Assembly (NCBI GenBank): GCA_028641055.1
Contig: CM054059.1
Coordinates: 432,950,332 to 433,014,331 of the forward strand
Direction: 5' to 3'
Source of the DNA: Alopecurus myosuroides
Lineage: Eukaryota; Streptophyta; Magnoliopsida; Poales; Poaceae
Length of the DNA stretch: 64,000 nucleotides
The position numbers and the translations under genes are program-made. A model generated the notes under the pieces. It saw only the letters and a program-made list of their open reading frames with translations, searched no databases and was not told the DNA's origin. Within the stretch, counting starts at the first letter, position 1. Each line of letters begins with the position of its first letter. Shown piece by piece: positions 46,782-59,048 of this stretch.

Positions 46782-47279
46782 AATGGTATCAGAGCCTTGG
46801 TTCCGATTCCCGATATTGTTTCGATACGAATGGTTATCGAAGCAACGGGTCCGCAAAGCCTGTAGGATAACCTCGCTAACGGTCGTTGTTCCTAGAGTGT
46901 CAAAAACTATTTCTGCTAAACTATTTTGGAAAACATCTCAATAGGATTCTTGTTTTCTCCTTACCTCTAATCTATTTCCCCTCCCATCTTATTTGTTTTG
47001 GAGTCTCTCCTCTTGTCTATCTTTCACAGTATTAGGATCCTACGTGGGTGGACGTTTTCTGAGCCCTTAACCTAATAGGTTCGATCATCGGAAGATTCCT
47101 GGTGGAAGAACATCGTCATCACTCCCAGCAAGAATCCCTTGTTAGTGGTGTCGAGAAGCCCTTGTTAGTGGTGTCGAGGAGATCAACTGGAAGCACGAAG
47201 AATCGATAGTCGAACTTCTTTCCCCTCCCGGGTTAGCAGGTGGATTGCGAGGGCGCAATCCCTTGTTAGTGGTGTCGTC
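46782..47279 (+). other. LL-D internal region
   Basis: 498 bp. Primer site TGGTATCAGAGC at 46784-46795. No gag, pol or other coding remnant. Three direct copies of CCCTTGTTAGTGGTGTCG occur (47137, 47160, 47260), the last touching the 3' LTR, where a polypurine tract is expected. The nearest purine run is short (GCGAGGGCG, near 47247-47255). Confidence 0.8.
47137..47279 (+). repeat. Three 18-20 bp direct repeats beside the LL-D 3' LTR
   Basis: CCCTTGTTAGTGGTGTCGAG at 47137-47156 and 47160-47179, and CCCTTGTTAGTGGTGTCGTC at 47260-47279, the last ending exactly at the LTR. Confidence 0.85.
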
Positions 47280-50200
47280 TGTAACACCTGGGGTGTTACC
47301 TGTTTGTTTGCTTGCATCATATGCATCACATTGCATTGCACCATGTTTGCATCACCACTGAAAATTTCAACACAATTTTAACTTTCACCCTTGCTCAAAA
47401 GTTTCCAATTTCAAAATTGCAAACTAAACCCCTCCATTGTTTTTCAATGGTTGAACTTGTTTTAATCAATTGCCTGTTAATAAAATTTCTTCCCTTTTTG
47501 TTAAAAAAAAAAAACCTAGTGGCAAATTCAAAACTTCAAATCAAATCAATCTTAATTATCCTTTTTCAATATGGGTTTAAGTATTGAAATTTTGCAAACC
47601 AATTAAATTCCATAATGTTCTTATAATTAATTGAACTTATTAAATACAATTTGTTTATTTCCCAAAATCCCAACCCAAACCCTAATTGAACAATCCAACT
47701 ACCCATCTAAATTCAAACTAACATCACCAACTTTGAAATCAAAAACTAATTTTGCTTAGACTCACTATTTTACAACTAATAAAATTTGTTTGTAAAATAA
47801 AAGAACTCCCCCCAAAACCTTTTTTCCCTTTCTTTCTATCTCTCCTTTTTATTCCTTTTGGTTTCAGCAAAAAAAAAATAAAGAAACAAAAGAATAAAAA
47901 TGCAAAGGAGTGAGCAGCACCTAACCAGCCCGGCCCAACCTAGCCTCTAACGCGCGCGCGGCCCAGCCTTTTCCTACTTACCGGTTCGATCAGGCCGCCC
48001 CCGTCGTCTCTGATGCGTACGGCGCGCATCGGAGCACGCCACGGCGGACGCAGTTGCGCCTCGACGGCCACCGCGCGTCCTGGCTGCCCTTAAGAACCCC
48101 TAGGTACCCGCACCCACCAACCTAGACCTAAACCTAGCCCCTAGCCCTCTTCTCCGCCGCCAGTCACTCTCTCTCCCGGCGTTCTCCCCTCTCTCTGAAT
48201 CTTTCCCGCCGGACCACCGCCTGAATACCTGCACGCCGCCGCCAATCCACCACACCATCTACCCAACTAAGCTCGGGAATGAGCTCGTCCCACCTTCCTC
48301 TATCTGTTGGACACCCGTGCGCGCTCGGAGGCGCACGGAATCGTCGCCGCCATGGTCGACCTCGCCGCCGGCCACAATGGCCTCCTTTCTCTGAACCCGA
48401 GCTCGTCGACGTCGAAGAAGGCCACCGTCGACCACGCTGAGCGCGGGAACAAGACCGGCGCTTCGCCCCCAACCACCTGGACATCTACGCGGGCGCGGAG
48501 CACTTCCAGAACGGCGCCGCCGTCCGCGCCGCTTTCGCCTCGCCGCCGGGTGGTCGTCTCCGAGCCTCTGCACGGCGACAGACGTCGGTGAGCAACCACA
48601 CCTCCTCTTCCTCTCGATGCTGCACACACCGCTGCCCACCGAGCACATCCCTCACCTCAATCGTGCACATCCCCCGTCTGCCTCGAGCACCACCGTGGTT
48701 CAATCGCCGGTGAGCCTTGTCTGACGAACAAGCAAGCGACCCGTCGTCAGTTAAAAGTGCAGCAGCACCGCGTTGAACATTAACCTGCCTCAGTATCCGT
48801 ATCTGTCGAATGAATTCAGAGAACGCAGTGGTACCGCACCGTGCGCTCCAGGGTTTGGTCGCGGGTTCGAGCCCCGCGCGCCCATTCTTTTGCTCTTTTC
48901 GTCTCCGTGCGCAGGCCCACTGTCATGGACACTCCCGGCCACGCCAGCGCTTGCGCAGTGCCACGCTGCCACTGGCCCACTGCGCAGTGGCAGTGTGTAG
49001 CGTGAGCCTGTGTAACAATTGGATTTCTGCGTATATTCCAAATTCCAATTCCTTTTTAATTAACAGAATTGAACCAAAACTTTGAAATTAAATATCTCTT
49101 ATTTTATAAATACAATAAACACAAACTTTATACCTATTCTGATCTAAATTTTATAATCTTTCCAAATATCCAACTTGTGTTCTGTTTTGAACTTTCAAAT
49201 TACAATTCAAATTCAAATTTAAATCATTTCAATTGTATTTTGCTAAATTCAATAAATAATTATTCATAAGTCCAAATCATGCAAATAAAATATGTTTTCA
49301 GTACCATTTTAAATAAGCTATTCACATATAAAATTTGTTTTCTGTTTTGAATAATTAAAATTGCCTAAACAATTTAAATCTTGTTTAATTCAATTAAAAC
49401 TTGTTTAATATTGTTTAATTCCTAATTAAATAATCCAAAGTCCAATTTCCAAATGTGAAACATGTAATCCAACTAAAATTTGATAACCTTTTCAAATATC
49501 AACTTTGTTGTTTGTTTTTCTCACTTTAACTTGATGATAACAACCACTACTTGTTCAACATCATTAAGTAACAATAACTTCCAAACTTATTAATGTTTTC
49601 TAAACTTGTTAACCATCCTTCCATTTGCATCTAAATTGTTACATTCTTGTTTTCATCATGCATGCATCATGATAAACCACTTGCACATGTTAACTAATTG
49701 TAGATCATTGCTTCAACCTTAACAGGTGCATCCATATGCAACTCACATTGCATAAGGGTCCATTTGAATTTGTTTAACTTGTCAACTAGCTTATTCCTAT
49801 GCATCCTTAAACTTGTCATGCATCCATATCTTGATCATGCTGGATCTTTTGCCGTAGTAGTAATTGTTGCATCCGGTGTTTGTTCGAGGTTCGTTGCTTC
49901 TTCTCGGATAGGACGTTGAGATGATGTGAGCAACGACAAGTTCTGCTACCTTGCGGGATCTCAGGCAAGTATACTCACTTGCTGCCATATGGCTGCCTTT
50001 CATCACTTGTTACCGATTCTTTCCGTTGTTCTTTTCTGCTAGCCTTAGTAGTTGTTGTTTCTGTTACGAACCCATCACATGAATCCCTTAACCTTGTTAC
50101 TGCCTCACCTCCATACCTATAACCATTGCTTGTTGCCCGTGTCTTACTATCATGCTTAGGGTTGTTTTGCTCGAGTCTGTTACCCGTTACTTTCTGTTAC

Positions 50201-51556
50201 TATTTCATTATGTTCTGGGGGCTCGATGTTTAATCAATCAATCAATCATGCTAATGTTACTATTAATAATAAATTTGATGATAAGGCACCGGCAGGAGGC
50301 CCCTTGTGGTTTTGAGGCCTGCTAGTGTCGACCCTAATAGGAAAAGGGTCTTGTCTACCGATCCATGATGAGCGCACTACCCGCATTTGGGGAGTATGGG
50401 CTCCCCCTCAGTTTGACCCGATTCGCATCTCATCCAAATCGCCTCATTTAGTTCGGGTTTTCCATTTGCTGCATGCATGATCTTGCGAGCCCTTGGATCC
50501 CGGGTGGAACTTTCGTAGTCGGCATATAGGGGGACACGTTCTTAGAGTGCTATGAGGGTCCATTTTCTTCTGGGCTCGATTAGCCGTGCGCCCAAGGTGC
50601 TTTGGGCTTGATGCGAAGAAGGGTTGGATTGTGTTGAGTGCCCCGCTTGGTGGGAGGCATCCCATCTGGCGGGACATTCATGAGTGTACGGCTAAATTGG
50701 TGCAACCCTGCAGGGATAATCTTCTCGAGAAGCCGTGTTTTCCGCGGTTATGGATTACTTGGTGAAAGTATTGGCTAAAAAGTACTCAGGACAACTTAAA
50801 CCTAATGAATAACAACCTTTCACCCAATGATTAACAACTTGACTAGTAATAGGCTTATTGACACAATAATCTGAACCATCATTAACTCAACTGTGAGTGT
50901 TATCCTCGGATTGCTTCTTCGGATAAGGGGCGAGATCCAGGATGGGTTTGTTTGAAGTTATCTTTCAGTTGGTTACTACTACTCGATCTTATCCCCTTTC
51001 TGATAGTTGGAAGTAATAGAATCTCTGTAGTTGGTTAGTGCAGCCTGTTGTCGCTTATTTGCAATAACCCCCTTCCTTTCCGTTGATCCTAAAGTATTTG
51101 TATCTTGTGATGACTGGCTACGCCGGTATCTTGTGAGTATGGGTTTTATCCCCCTTGCCAGTACTTAACCGTACTGACCCACGAATCTCTTTCGTGGCTG
51201 CAAATTCCAAATTGCAGTCAACAGGTATGAAGTCTGACGACGTTAGCTTGGGAATCCCTCCGGTTTGGCCTGGGCAGGGATTGGACGCTCTCGGTTATCT
51301 TCAGGACTCTTAGTCCAATTTGGATCTTGTCCGTAGCCGGACGTTTGTTTCTTCCGTTGTTATTTGGATCTTTGTATTGTATCAGTTGTAACCCTGGCTC
51401 GTTTGAGTCATCTTGTATCTATCTGTTTCTGTTGTAATTGTGGAATATTCGTGAACTATTGTAATGTTATCATAAATGGCAACCTGGAATCGGTTATTAT
51501 GTGGATTTTGGCGGGGATGCTGAAATCTGCATAGTGCCCGATCTCGGGGCGTCACA
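47280..51556 (+). repeat. 3' LTR of LL-D (4277 bp)
   Basis: Near-identical to the 5' LTR. The tRNA-like module is at 48821-48891 (B-box 48864-48874) and the hairpin at 48966-48993. A few differences are seen, such as the A-run length near 47501-47514 and TATACCC/TATACTC near 49970. Confidence 0.92.
48821..48891 (+). other. tRNA-like module in the LL-D 3' LTR
   Basis: Same boxes and T4 run as in the 5' LTR copy. Confidence 0.58.
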
Positions 51557-51561
51557 AAGGG

Positions 51562-52940
51562 TCTTGTCTACTGATCCATGATGAGCGCACTAACCGCATG
51601 TGGGAAGCGAGTATGGGCGCCCCCCTCAATTTGATTAGATTCGCATCTCGTCCAAATCGCCTCATTTAGTTCGTGTTTTCCATTTGCCGCATGCATGTTT
51701 TTGCGAGCCCAGGCCAGGGTGGAACTTTCGTAGTCGGCATATAGGGGGACACGTTCTTAGAGTGCTATGAGGGTCCATTTTCTTCTGGGCTCGATTAGCC
51801 GTGCGCCCAAGGTGCTTTGGGCTTGATGCGAAGAAGAGTTGAGTTGTGTAGAGTGCCCCGCTTGGTGGGAGGCATCCCATCTGGCGGGTTATTCTTGCGT
51901 GTACGGCCAAATTGGTGCAACCCTGCAGGGATAAATCTTCTCGAGAAGCCGTGTTTTCCGCGGTTATGGACTACTTGGTGAAAGTACTGGCTAACAAGTA
52001 CTCAGGACAACTTAAACCTAATGATTAACAACCTTACACCCAATGATTAACAACTTGACTAGTAATAGGCTTATTGACACAATAATTTGAACCATCATTA
52101 TGTCAACTGTGTGAGTTATCCTCGGATTGATTCTTTGGATAAGGGGCGAGATCCAGGATGGGTTTGTTTGGTGGTTAGCTATAGTTGGTTACGAGACACG
52201 ATCTTATCTCCTTTCTGATAGCCGGAAGTTGTAGTATGTTCTGTAGTTGGTTAGAGCAGCCAGTTGCAGCATCTTTTTATCCCCTTCCTTCCGTTGCACC
52301 CAAAGCATCTCTGCTTGGTGTTGACGGGTTACACTTTGGTGAACTGTGAGTCTTGCTTGCCAGTACGTTTATGTACTGACCCCTTTGGGGCTGTGGTTTC
52401 CGCAGACGACGTTTCCGAAGATCCCCATGGTGGTTACTACGTGGAGTATGACGAGACTGCTGACGAGTAGATAGCGGACCCGGCAGGATCCGAGACTTCG
52501 TGAATGGGCTCCGTCTTTTCGTTTCCGGCCTCTTAGGCCTATTTGGATCTTGTCTGTACTCAGACATGTTGAATGCTTCCGCTGTGATGTAATGATGAAT
52601 TGTTGGGGCATGTGCCCTCTGAATGATTGTATTTGCTATCTCTGCTCTAATGAGAGCTATTTGCACCTTATTTCAATCTTTTGTGTCGTAGAGATCTGTT
52701 GTGATATCACTTGTTCCAATGCCGTTGACGTACCATGTGTGTATGTTTTGAAGTACGTCAATGGAAGTATCCTGATTTCTATGGGATAGTTTACGTCGAC
52801 GCTGAACAGATAGGGGTTGGTTGTCACACATACGTGTGTTGGCCTACTCGTAAGAGGACACGGGTGCCGGTAAGCCCCGTAATCCAATCTACTACTGTTC
52901 AACGGAACGGCGAGTATCCTTTAGAAGTCCGGGTGCGACA
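51562..52940 (+). repeat. 5' LTR of LL-C, right part
   Basis: Resumes the LTR after LL-D and ends GGGTGCGACA. Contains exon Y at 52406-52470. Confidence 0.9.
52406..52470 (+). CDS. LTR exon Y of LL-C 5' LTR
   Basis: After TTTCCGCAG, 65 nt encode (with the split first codon) DDVSEDPHGGYYVEYDETADE and TAG. Read unspliced it closes a 68-codon ORF from 52264, identical in length to the 3' LTR copy. Confidence 0.4.
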
Positions 52941-53875
52941 AATGGTATTAGAGCCTGTCTGCCTGTAGGATCCCTTTTTACTAGTCGCAGTTTGAGTCTA
53001 GAAACTATTTTGTAGCTATATAGGAAAAATGAAACGTGAGAGTAGGAATTTTGTTCCTTTTCTTCTTTCCCCACCCACCCTCCCTTTTTCTGGTAAGGAA
53101 GTGCAACGTTGTTTTTCCCTTCTCATCTAAACTTTCAAGTTAGGATTTCACGGATTCTGGTTTCTCTAGGATGGTTATATCTACTAGACCATAGGAATGG
53201 AGGTGGTTGTGACATGATTTATCATGTTGCCTACTCACGATTGAGAACGGAGGCGTGTAAGCCCCGGAAGCAGATCCTCTATTCCTTAAGCAGTAGATAT
53301 TGATCCTCTAGAAGCCCGGATGGGTTTTCCGTAGTACCTAAGGAGTTTTGTTCGCGTTTTCCACGATGTTGATATCCTGTTCTTCTCAACATCCTTTTCG
53401 TCCGTTGAAATCTTGTTGTTGTTTTCCATTTCAATTCTTCTACCGGCGTCTAATCAAAACTTCCCAAATATCAAGTCTATCTGGCCAGAAAGGTTGTTGT
53501 TGTTGTTGTTGTTATTGATTCCAGGCTATGACAGCTGGCATTCCTATCACCTGGGGTTGTTTCGAGGAAGCATTCCTGAAGCACCACATTCCAGATAGTC
53601 TATTATCCAAATGAATCAAGTTCTATCCAGCTATACACCCTCGATACAAAACCCCTTCCTTTACTTGAAAATGTTCCGGTGGTTTCCAAATTCCCTGACA
53701 TTCTTTCAAAAAGAGTTGCCAGGGTTGCCTATCGTTTTGAACTTCCAGAAAAACTATCCAAGGTGCACGATGTGTTTCACGTGTCACAGTTCAAGAGGAT
53801 CTTCACAAGAAGTATCCGGACCTTTTCTTTACTCAGTAGGAATCTCGGGGCGCGATTCCTTCAAGGGGGGCGTTT
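52941..53875 (+). other. LL-C internal region with integrase C-terminal remnant
   Basis: 935 bp. The segment 53697-53803 reads VARVAYRFELPEKLSKVHDV then FHVSQFKRIF, typical of the end of chromovirus integrase. The protease scrap of LL-B is gone; a GTT repeat occupies about 53491-53513. The purine tract TCAAGGGGGGCG (53861-53872) precedes the 3' LTR. Confidence 0.78.
52943..52954 (+). promoter_or_regulatory. Primer-binding site of LL-C, one base changed
   Basis: TGGTATTAGAGC in place of TGGTATCAGAGC, two bases after the LTR. A single C-to-T change, possibly after insertion. Confidence 0.75.
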
Positions 53876-55073
53876 TGTAACATCCCAAGTCTGAAAAATA
53901 GCCATTAGAATGTTTGCTATCTGTTATTTTATGTTTTGCATCATGGCATCATGTTGATTGCAATTGTTTTGTTTGTTTTCCATTTGTTATTCTCTGTTTT
54001 GCTTTGTTTTCCAACTGTTTTCATTTGTTTTCTATTTGAATTTCAAACCAAAATTCAAACCTTTTGCTTCATCCTTGTGATGTTACAATTTCCAAAATGA
54101 TATTTCAAATCAAAACAATCAATTGTTTCCATTAAATCCCTAAGGTTCAACTATTTAAAATTGTGGTTTTTAATAGTTCACTTAATCCAAATGTTGTTAA
54201 AATTCAAACAAAATTCCAAACAGCAACCCTTTGGAATTATTGCAATTTACCAAAACAAAGTTAAGCAATTTGTTTCAAATAATTTGAGGGTTCAAACTCT
54301 TGGAAAATGTTCCTTTTAAATAAATCACTTAATAATCAAAATTCAGTCAAATTCACTCACTTTTCAAAAAGCACATGGTTCAAGTATTTTTGAAATAAAA
54401 AAGTTACAAGTTGTTGTTGTTACAAAAATGAATCAATATAAAAATTTTCCTAATTTTTCTACACCCCAAAACCTAGCTATTCCTTCCTATTTCTCTTGCG
54501 AAAAAAAAACAGAAAAATAAATAAATAATAAAAAGCAAAAAGAACTCACAGGAGAGGGGGAGAGGCAGGCCCAGCCCAAGTCGTTGCAGCCCATTTCCCA
54601 TCTCCCCCAACCTCCGTACGTTCGCTGGCGTCACCAATGGTGACAGGGACGTGCTGCTCCCACCCCCCCTACTTATCTACCTCCTAGCCCCCTAGGAAAC
54701 CCTAACCCTAGCCGCACGCATCCGCCTCCCTCCTATCTCACCTCTCCCCCGCCATCGAGGGGAGCTCGCCGCCCTTCTCTGCTGCCTCCGGCCGCCGGCC
54801 GCCGGAGCACGCCGCCGTCGCCTCCGCCTCCCTCCGACCGCGCAGAGAGCACCCCTGCGAAGAGGGTAACGTCCTCTATCCATTCCCCTACCTCCCTCTC
54901 GATTTCCCTGCTGTATGTGCATCATTCCCTTCCGTCCATGGTCGAGTTGCTGCTCCATGTCGTGTTTGTTTTCCGTCAGAAAGGAACAGATGCGTGCGCT
55001 CGTTGCAGGTTCAGTTAACCCAGTTTGTTTGGCTCAAAACCAACTAGATCCCCTAGGTATCAAACGGACGCAG

Positions 55074-55156
55074 CAGTCCCACTGGTAGGGCGCGCGCAGC
55101 GGAAGCGCAGCGAGCCCAAGCGCTCGCGGGATCAAATCCCCAGCCCCCCACCTTTT
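55074..55156 (+). other. tRNA-like module 1 in the LL-C 3' LTR
   Basis: A-box-like 55074-55085, B-box 55129-55139, T4 55153-55156; same arms as the 5' copy. Confidence 0.55.
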
Positions 55157-55239
55157 CCCTTTCCTTTTTTCCGAATTATTCAGGACAGCTGCTGCACCTT
55201 AACCCCCCCGAGCTGCTCCTTCTGTCAACCAACCGCACT

Positions 55240-55312
55240 CCACCCTACTGGTCAACACCCCTTGCGCCTAACCCACAGGTGCTGGGTTCGATCCCCCCTC
55301 ACCCCACCTTTT
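55240..55312 (+). other. tRNA-like module 2 in the LL-C 3' LTR
   Basis: B-box 55285-55294 and T4 55309-55312. The A-box side has one change from the 5' copy (CACCCTACTGG versus CACCCCACTGG). Confidence 0.42.
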
Positions 55313-56868
55313 ATTCCACCTTTTATTCTCTGTTTTCTTTTTCTGCCAGAATTTCAGCAAACCAGATCTGAACCATTACTTCTAAATTCCATATAAAATT
55401 TAATATCACTCCAATTTGAACGATTCAAAATCCTGTGAACTCATAATTTTGTGCTCCTTCTAGTAATGCCAAGTTTGCATCATGTTTCTGTAACAATTTT
55501 AGCACTAATTAATTAATTACTGAAAATGCAATAAAATTTGGAAACTTTGGAATTTCATAACTTTAATTCTACTCATCCAATTTTAACAAACTTGGACTCT
55601 AAAATTTTTTCTTAACAAACTCTACACATTGGTATTTTATTTGGGCACAATTGAATTAATTTTGAGCATGTTTTCCTCTGTTTACTAAAAAGGGCAGAAT
55701 AAGAATGATTATGGAAAATTGCATAATAAATTCAATAATCACCCTAAAATTATGTTCGATAGCTCTAAATGTTCAATGAAACATTTGCTACATGTTTTCA
55801 ACCTTTTCCATCCAATTTGTTGCTGTTTTGAATATTTTAAATTGGTGCAATATTTGAAATCTTGTTTAATTCATTTAATTTTGCAAAAACCATAACTTGG
55901 GCATAAAAATTCCAATTTCAACAAACTAAACATGTTTTCCAATCAACTTTTCATGTACTTTCCAACTATAAATTTTGTTTGCTGTTTTGAATAATTTAAA
56001 TTGTTGAAAACAACTGTTTCTTGTTTATTGCATTTAAAATTGCCAAAATAATAACTTGCTCATTTTAAATCCAATTTCAACAAATGAAATATGTTTTCCA
56101 TGCAAAATTAAACCACCTTTCCAAGTATAAAATTTGTTCCATGTTTTGAATAATTAAAATTGGTTAAATGATTTAAACCTTGTTTAAATCATTTAATATT
56201 GTTAAATTCATAACTTGGTTAACTTAATTTCCTTTGGGACATATAAAATATGTTTTAGAACCATAAAAGCATAACATTTTCAAATATGAACTTCATCTAA
56301 TGTTTTGAACAAATAAAAACTCAAATAATTTCATGTTTGAATTAAATTCATTTAATTATTGCTTAAAATTGTTTAATTCATAAATAATTCATTTGAAATC
56401 CTTTTTCAACAAGTGAAACATGTAATCCACCCAAAATTGTGTGTTCTTTTCAAATATAAACTTTGTTATCTATTTTGAACACTTTAACTTGATGAAAACA
56501 ACGAATGCTTGTGTAACACCTTTAGGAACCAAAATTCCAAACCTTAATAAACAAATTTCCAAACTTGTTAAACCTTATTTCCAATTGGTTCTATTGTTGT
56601 TATTTTGCTATTTTCCTCATCCATGCATCATGCTAATTCACTTACACAATTTGATTAGTTGTAGAACAATTAATTCAACCATAATTCATGGGCTTTTCAT
56701 ATGCAATCCAATTGCATGTGGGTCCATTTAATCATGTTGTTATCTTGTCCACTAGTTTATTTCTATGCATCAATTAAATGGTCATGCATCATCCCATGTT
56801 TGTGCACTATGCCATGATATTGATTGTTTATCTTTCTGCATTGTTTGTTTGCTTCTTCTCGGATACAC

Positions 56869-56944
56869 GACGACGTTGAGACCGACGATACTTACGACAC
56901 CCCTTCTAAGGAGTTAGCTCAGTACCAGGCTACTGGGTTTGCAG
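56869..56944 (+). CDS. LTR exon X of LL-C 3' LTR
   Basis: Same 76-nt block and GC donor as in the 5' LTR; joined in phase to 58169 across 1224 nt. Confidence 0.35.
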
Positions 56945-58168
56945 GCAAGTTATCACTCACATGAACCATCGTGTTCCTTTCAACATTGGATACCGATACT
57001 TTCCGTTGTCTATTCTGCTAGCCCTATGATTAGTTGCTTCTGTTACGAACCTATCACATGAATCCCTTAACCCTGATATTGCCTCACCTCCACTCCTACA
57101 ACCCCATTGTTTGAGCCCGTGTCTTACTAGCATGCTTAGGGTTGTTTTGCTCGAGTCTGTTACCCGTTACTTTCTGTTACTATTTCTATTACGTTCTGGG
57201 GGCTCGATGTTTAATCAATCAATCATGCTAATGTTATTATTAATAATAATTTGATGATAAGGCACCGGCAGGAGGCCCTGCGTGGTTTTGAGGCCTGCTA
57301 GTGTCGACCCTAATAGGAAAAGGGTCTTGTCTACTGATCCATGATGAGCGCACTAACCGCATGTGGGAAGCGAGTATGGGCGCCCCCCTCAATTTGATTC
57401 GATTCGCATCTCGTCCAAATTGCCTCATTTAGTTCGTGTTTTCCATTTGCCGCATGCATGTTTTTGCGAGCCCAGGCCAGGGTGGAACTTTCGTAGTCGG
57501 CATATAGGGGGACACGTTCTTAGAGTGCTATGAGGGTCCATTTTCTTCTGGGCTCGATTAGCCGTGCACCCAAGGTGCTTTGGGCTTGATGCGAAGAAGA
57601 GTTGAGTTGTGTAGAGTGCCCCGCTTGGTGGGAGGCATCCCATCTGGCGGGTTATTCTTGCGTGTACGGCCAAATTGGTGCAACCCTGCAGGGATAAATA
57701 TTCTCGAGAAGCCGTGTTTTCCGCGGTTATGGACTACTTGGTGAAAGTACTGGCTAACAAATACTCAGGACAACTTAAACCTAATGATTAACAACCTTAC
57801 ACCCAATGATTAACAACTTGACTAGTAATAGGCTTATTGACACAATAATTTGAACCATCATTATTTCAACTGTGTGAGTTATCCTCAGATTGCTTCTTTG
57901 GATAAGGGGCGAGATCCAGGATGGGTTTGTTTGGTGGTTAGCTATAGTTGGTTACGAGACACGATCTTATCTCCTTTCTGATAGCCGGAAGTTGTAGTAT
58001 GTTCTGTAGTTGGTTAGAGCAGCCAGTTGCAGCATCTTTTTATCCCCTTCCTTCCGTTGCACCCAAAGCATCTGTGCTTGGTGTTGACAGGTTACACTTT
58101 GGTGAACTGTGAGTCTTGCTTGCCAGTACGTTTATGTACTGACCCCTTTGGGGCTGTGGTTTCCGCAG

Positions 58169-58233
58169 ACGACGTTTCCGAAGATCCCCATGGTGGCTAC
58201 TACGTGGAGTATGACGAGACTGCTGACGAGTAG
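58169..58233 (+). CDS. LTR exon Y of LL-C 3' LTR
   Basis: 65-nt block ending in TAG after TTTCCGCAG, encoding the same residues as the 5' LTR copy. Confidence 0.4.
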
Positions 58234-58709
58234 ATAGCGGACCCGGGCAGGATCCGAGACTTCGTGGATGGGCTCCGTCTTTTCGTTTCCGGCCTCTTAG
58301 GCCTATTTGGATCTTGTCTGTACTCAGACATGTTGAATGCTTCCGCTGTGATGTAATGATGAATTGTTGGGGCATGTGCCCTCTGAATGATTGTATTTGC
58401 TATCTCTGCTCTAATGAGAGCTATTTGCACCTTATTTCAATCTTTTGTGTCGTAGAGATCTGTTGTGATATCACTTGTTCCAATGCCGTTGACGTACCAT
58501 GTGTGTATGTTTTGAAGTACGTCAATGGAAGTATCCTGATTTCTATGGGATAGTTTACGTCGACGCTGAACAGATAGGGGTTGGTTGTCACACATACGTG
58601 TGTTGGCCTACTCGTAAGAGGACGCGGGTGCCGGTAAGCCCCGTAATCCAATCTACTACTGTTCAACGGAACGACGAGTATCCTTTAGAAGTCCGGGTGC
58701 GACAAGTTC

Positions 58710-59048
58710 GCTACTGATATAATTCTGAACTCTCTTCCTAGTGCGTATGGTTCGTTCATCTCGGACTACCATATGCATGGTATGGATAAGAGTATCACTG
58801 AATTACATGGGATGCTCAAAACGGCAGAGGCTGATATCAAGAAAGGCGCCAGTGAAGTGTTGATGGTGCAGAATAAGGCTAAGTTCAAGAAGAGTTCTTG
58901 AACTAAGAAGAAGAAGGATAAGTCAGGAGGTAGCGCCCATGGCCCTGTCCAGAGTGCTTCCTCAAAGACTAAGCCTTCTCCTACAGCCGGGGCCAATTGC
59001 TTCTATTACAAGCAGGATGGCCACTGGAAGAGGAACTGCACCAAGTAT
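58710..59048 (+). pseudogene. gag: Cop gag, C-terminal part
   Basis: Continues gag in frame (ATDIILNSLPSAYGSF). A TGA at 58899-58901 interrupts a Lys/Ser-rich stretch. The zinc knuckle reads CFYYKQDGHWKRNC: the second Cys of the CCHC motif is Tyr. Both changes predict a non-functional Gag. Confidence 0.85.

Larger units (their letters stand above)
42506..51556 (+). mobile_element. LL-D: large-LTR element with a 498-bp interior
   Basis: Perfect TSD AAGGG (42501-42505 and 51557-51561) inside the LL-C 5' LTR. LTRs are 4276 and 4277 bp and look almost identical; they start TGTAACACCTGGGGTGTTAC and end CGGGGCGTCACA. The interior (46782-47279) has a primer site and no coding sequence. It is the youngest insertion by nesting order. 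Confidence 0.93.
39043..58704 (+). mobile_element. LL-C: large-LTR non-autonomous element inside Cop gag, itself hosting LL-D
   Basis: Perfect TSD AGTTC (39038-39042 and 58705-58709). The 5' LTR is split by LL-D (39043-42505 and 51562-52940, 4842 bp joined); the internal region is 935 bp; the 3' LTR is 53876-58704 (4829 bp). Ends are TGTAACATCCCAAGTCTG and GGGTGCGACA, as in LL-B, but the LTR middle is different. Confidence 0.92.
53876..58704 (+). repeat. 3' LTR of LL-C (4829 bp)
   Basis: Collinear with the 5' LTR with scattered differences. tRNA-like module 1 is at 55074-55156, module 2 at about 55240-55312 (B-box 55285-55294), exon X at 56869-56944, exon Y at 58169-58233. Ends at the TSD AGTTC. 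Confidence 0.92.

Noticed and set aside
53491..53513. GTT microsatellite in LL-C interior
   Set aside because: Short simple repeat with no sign of function.
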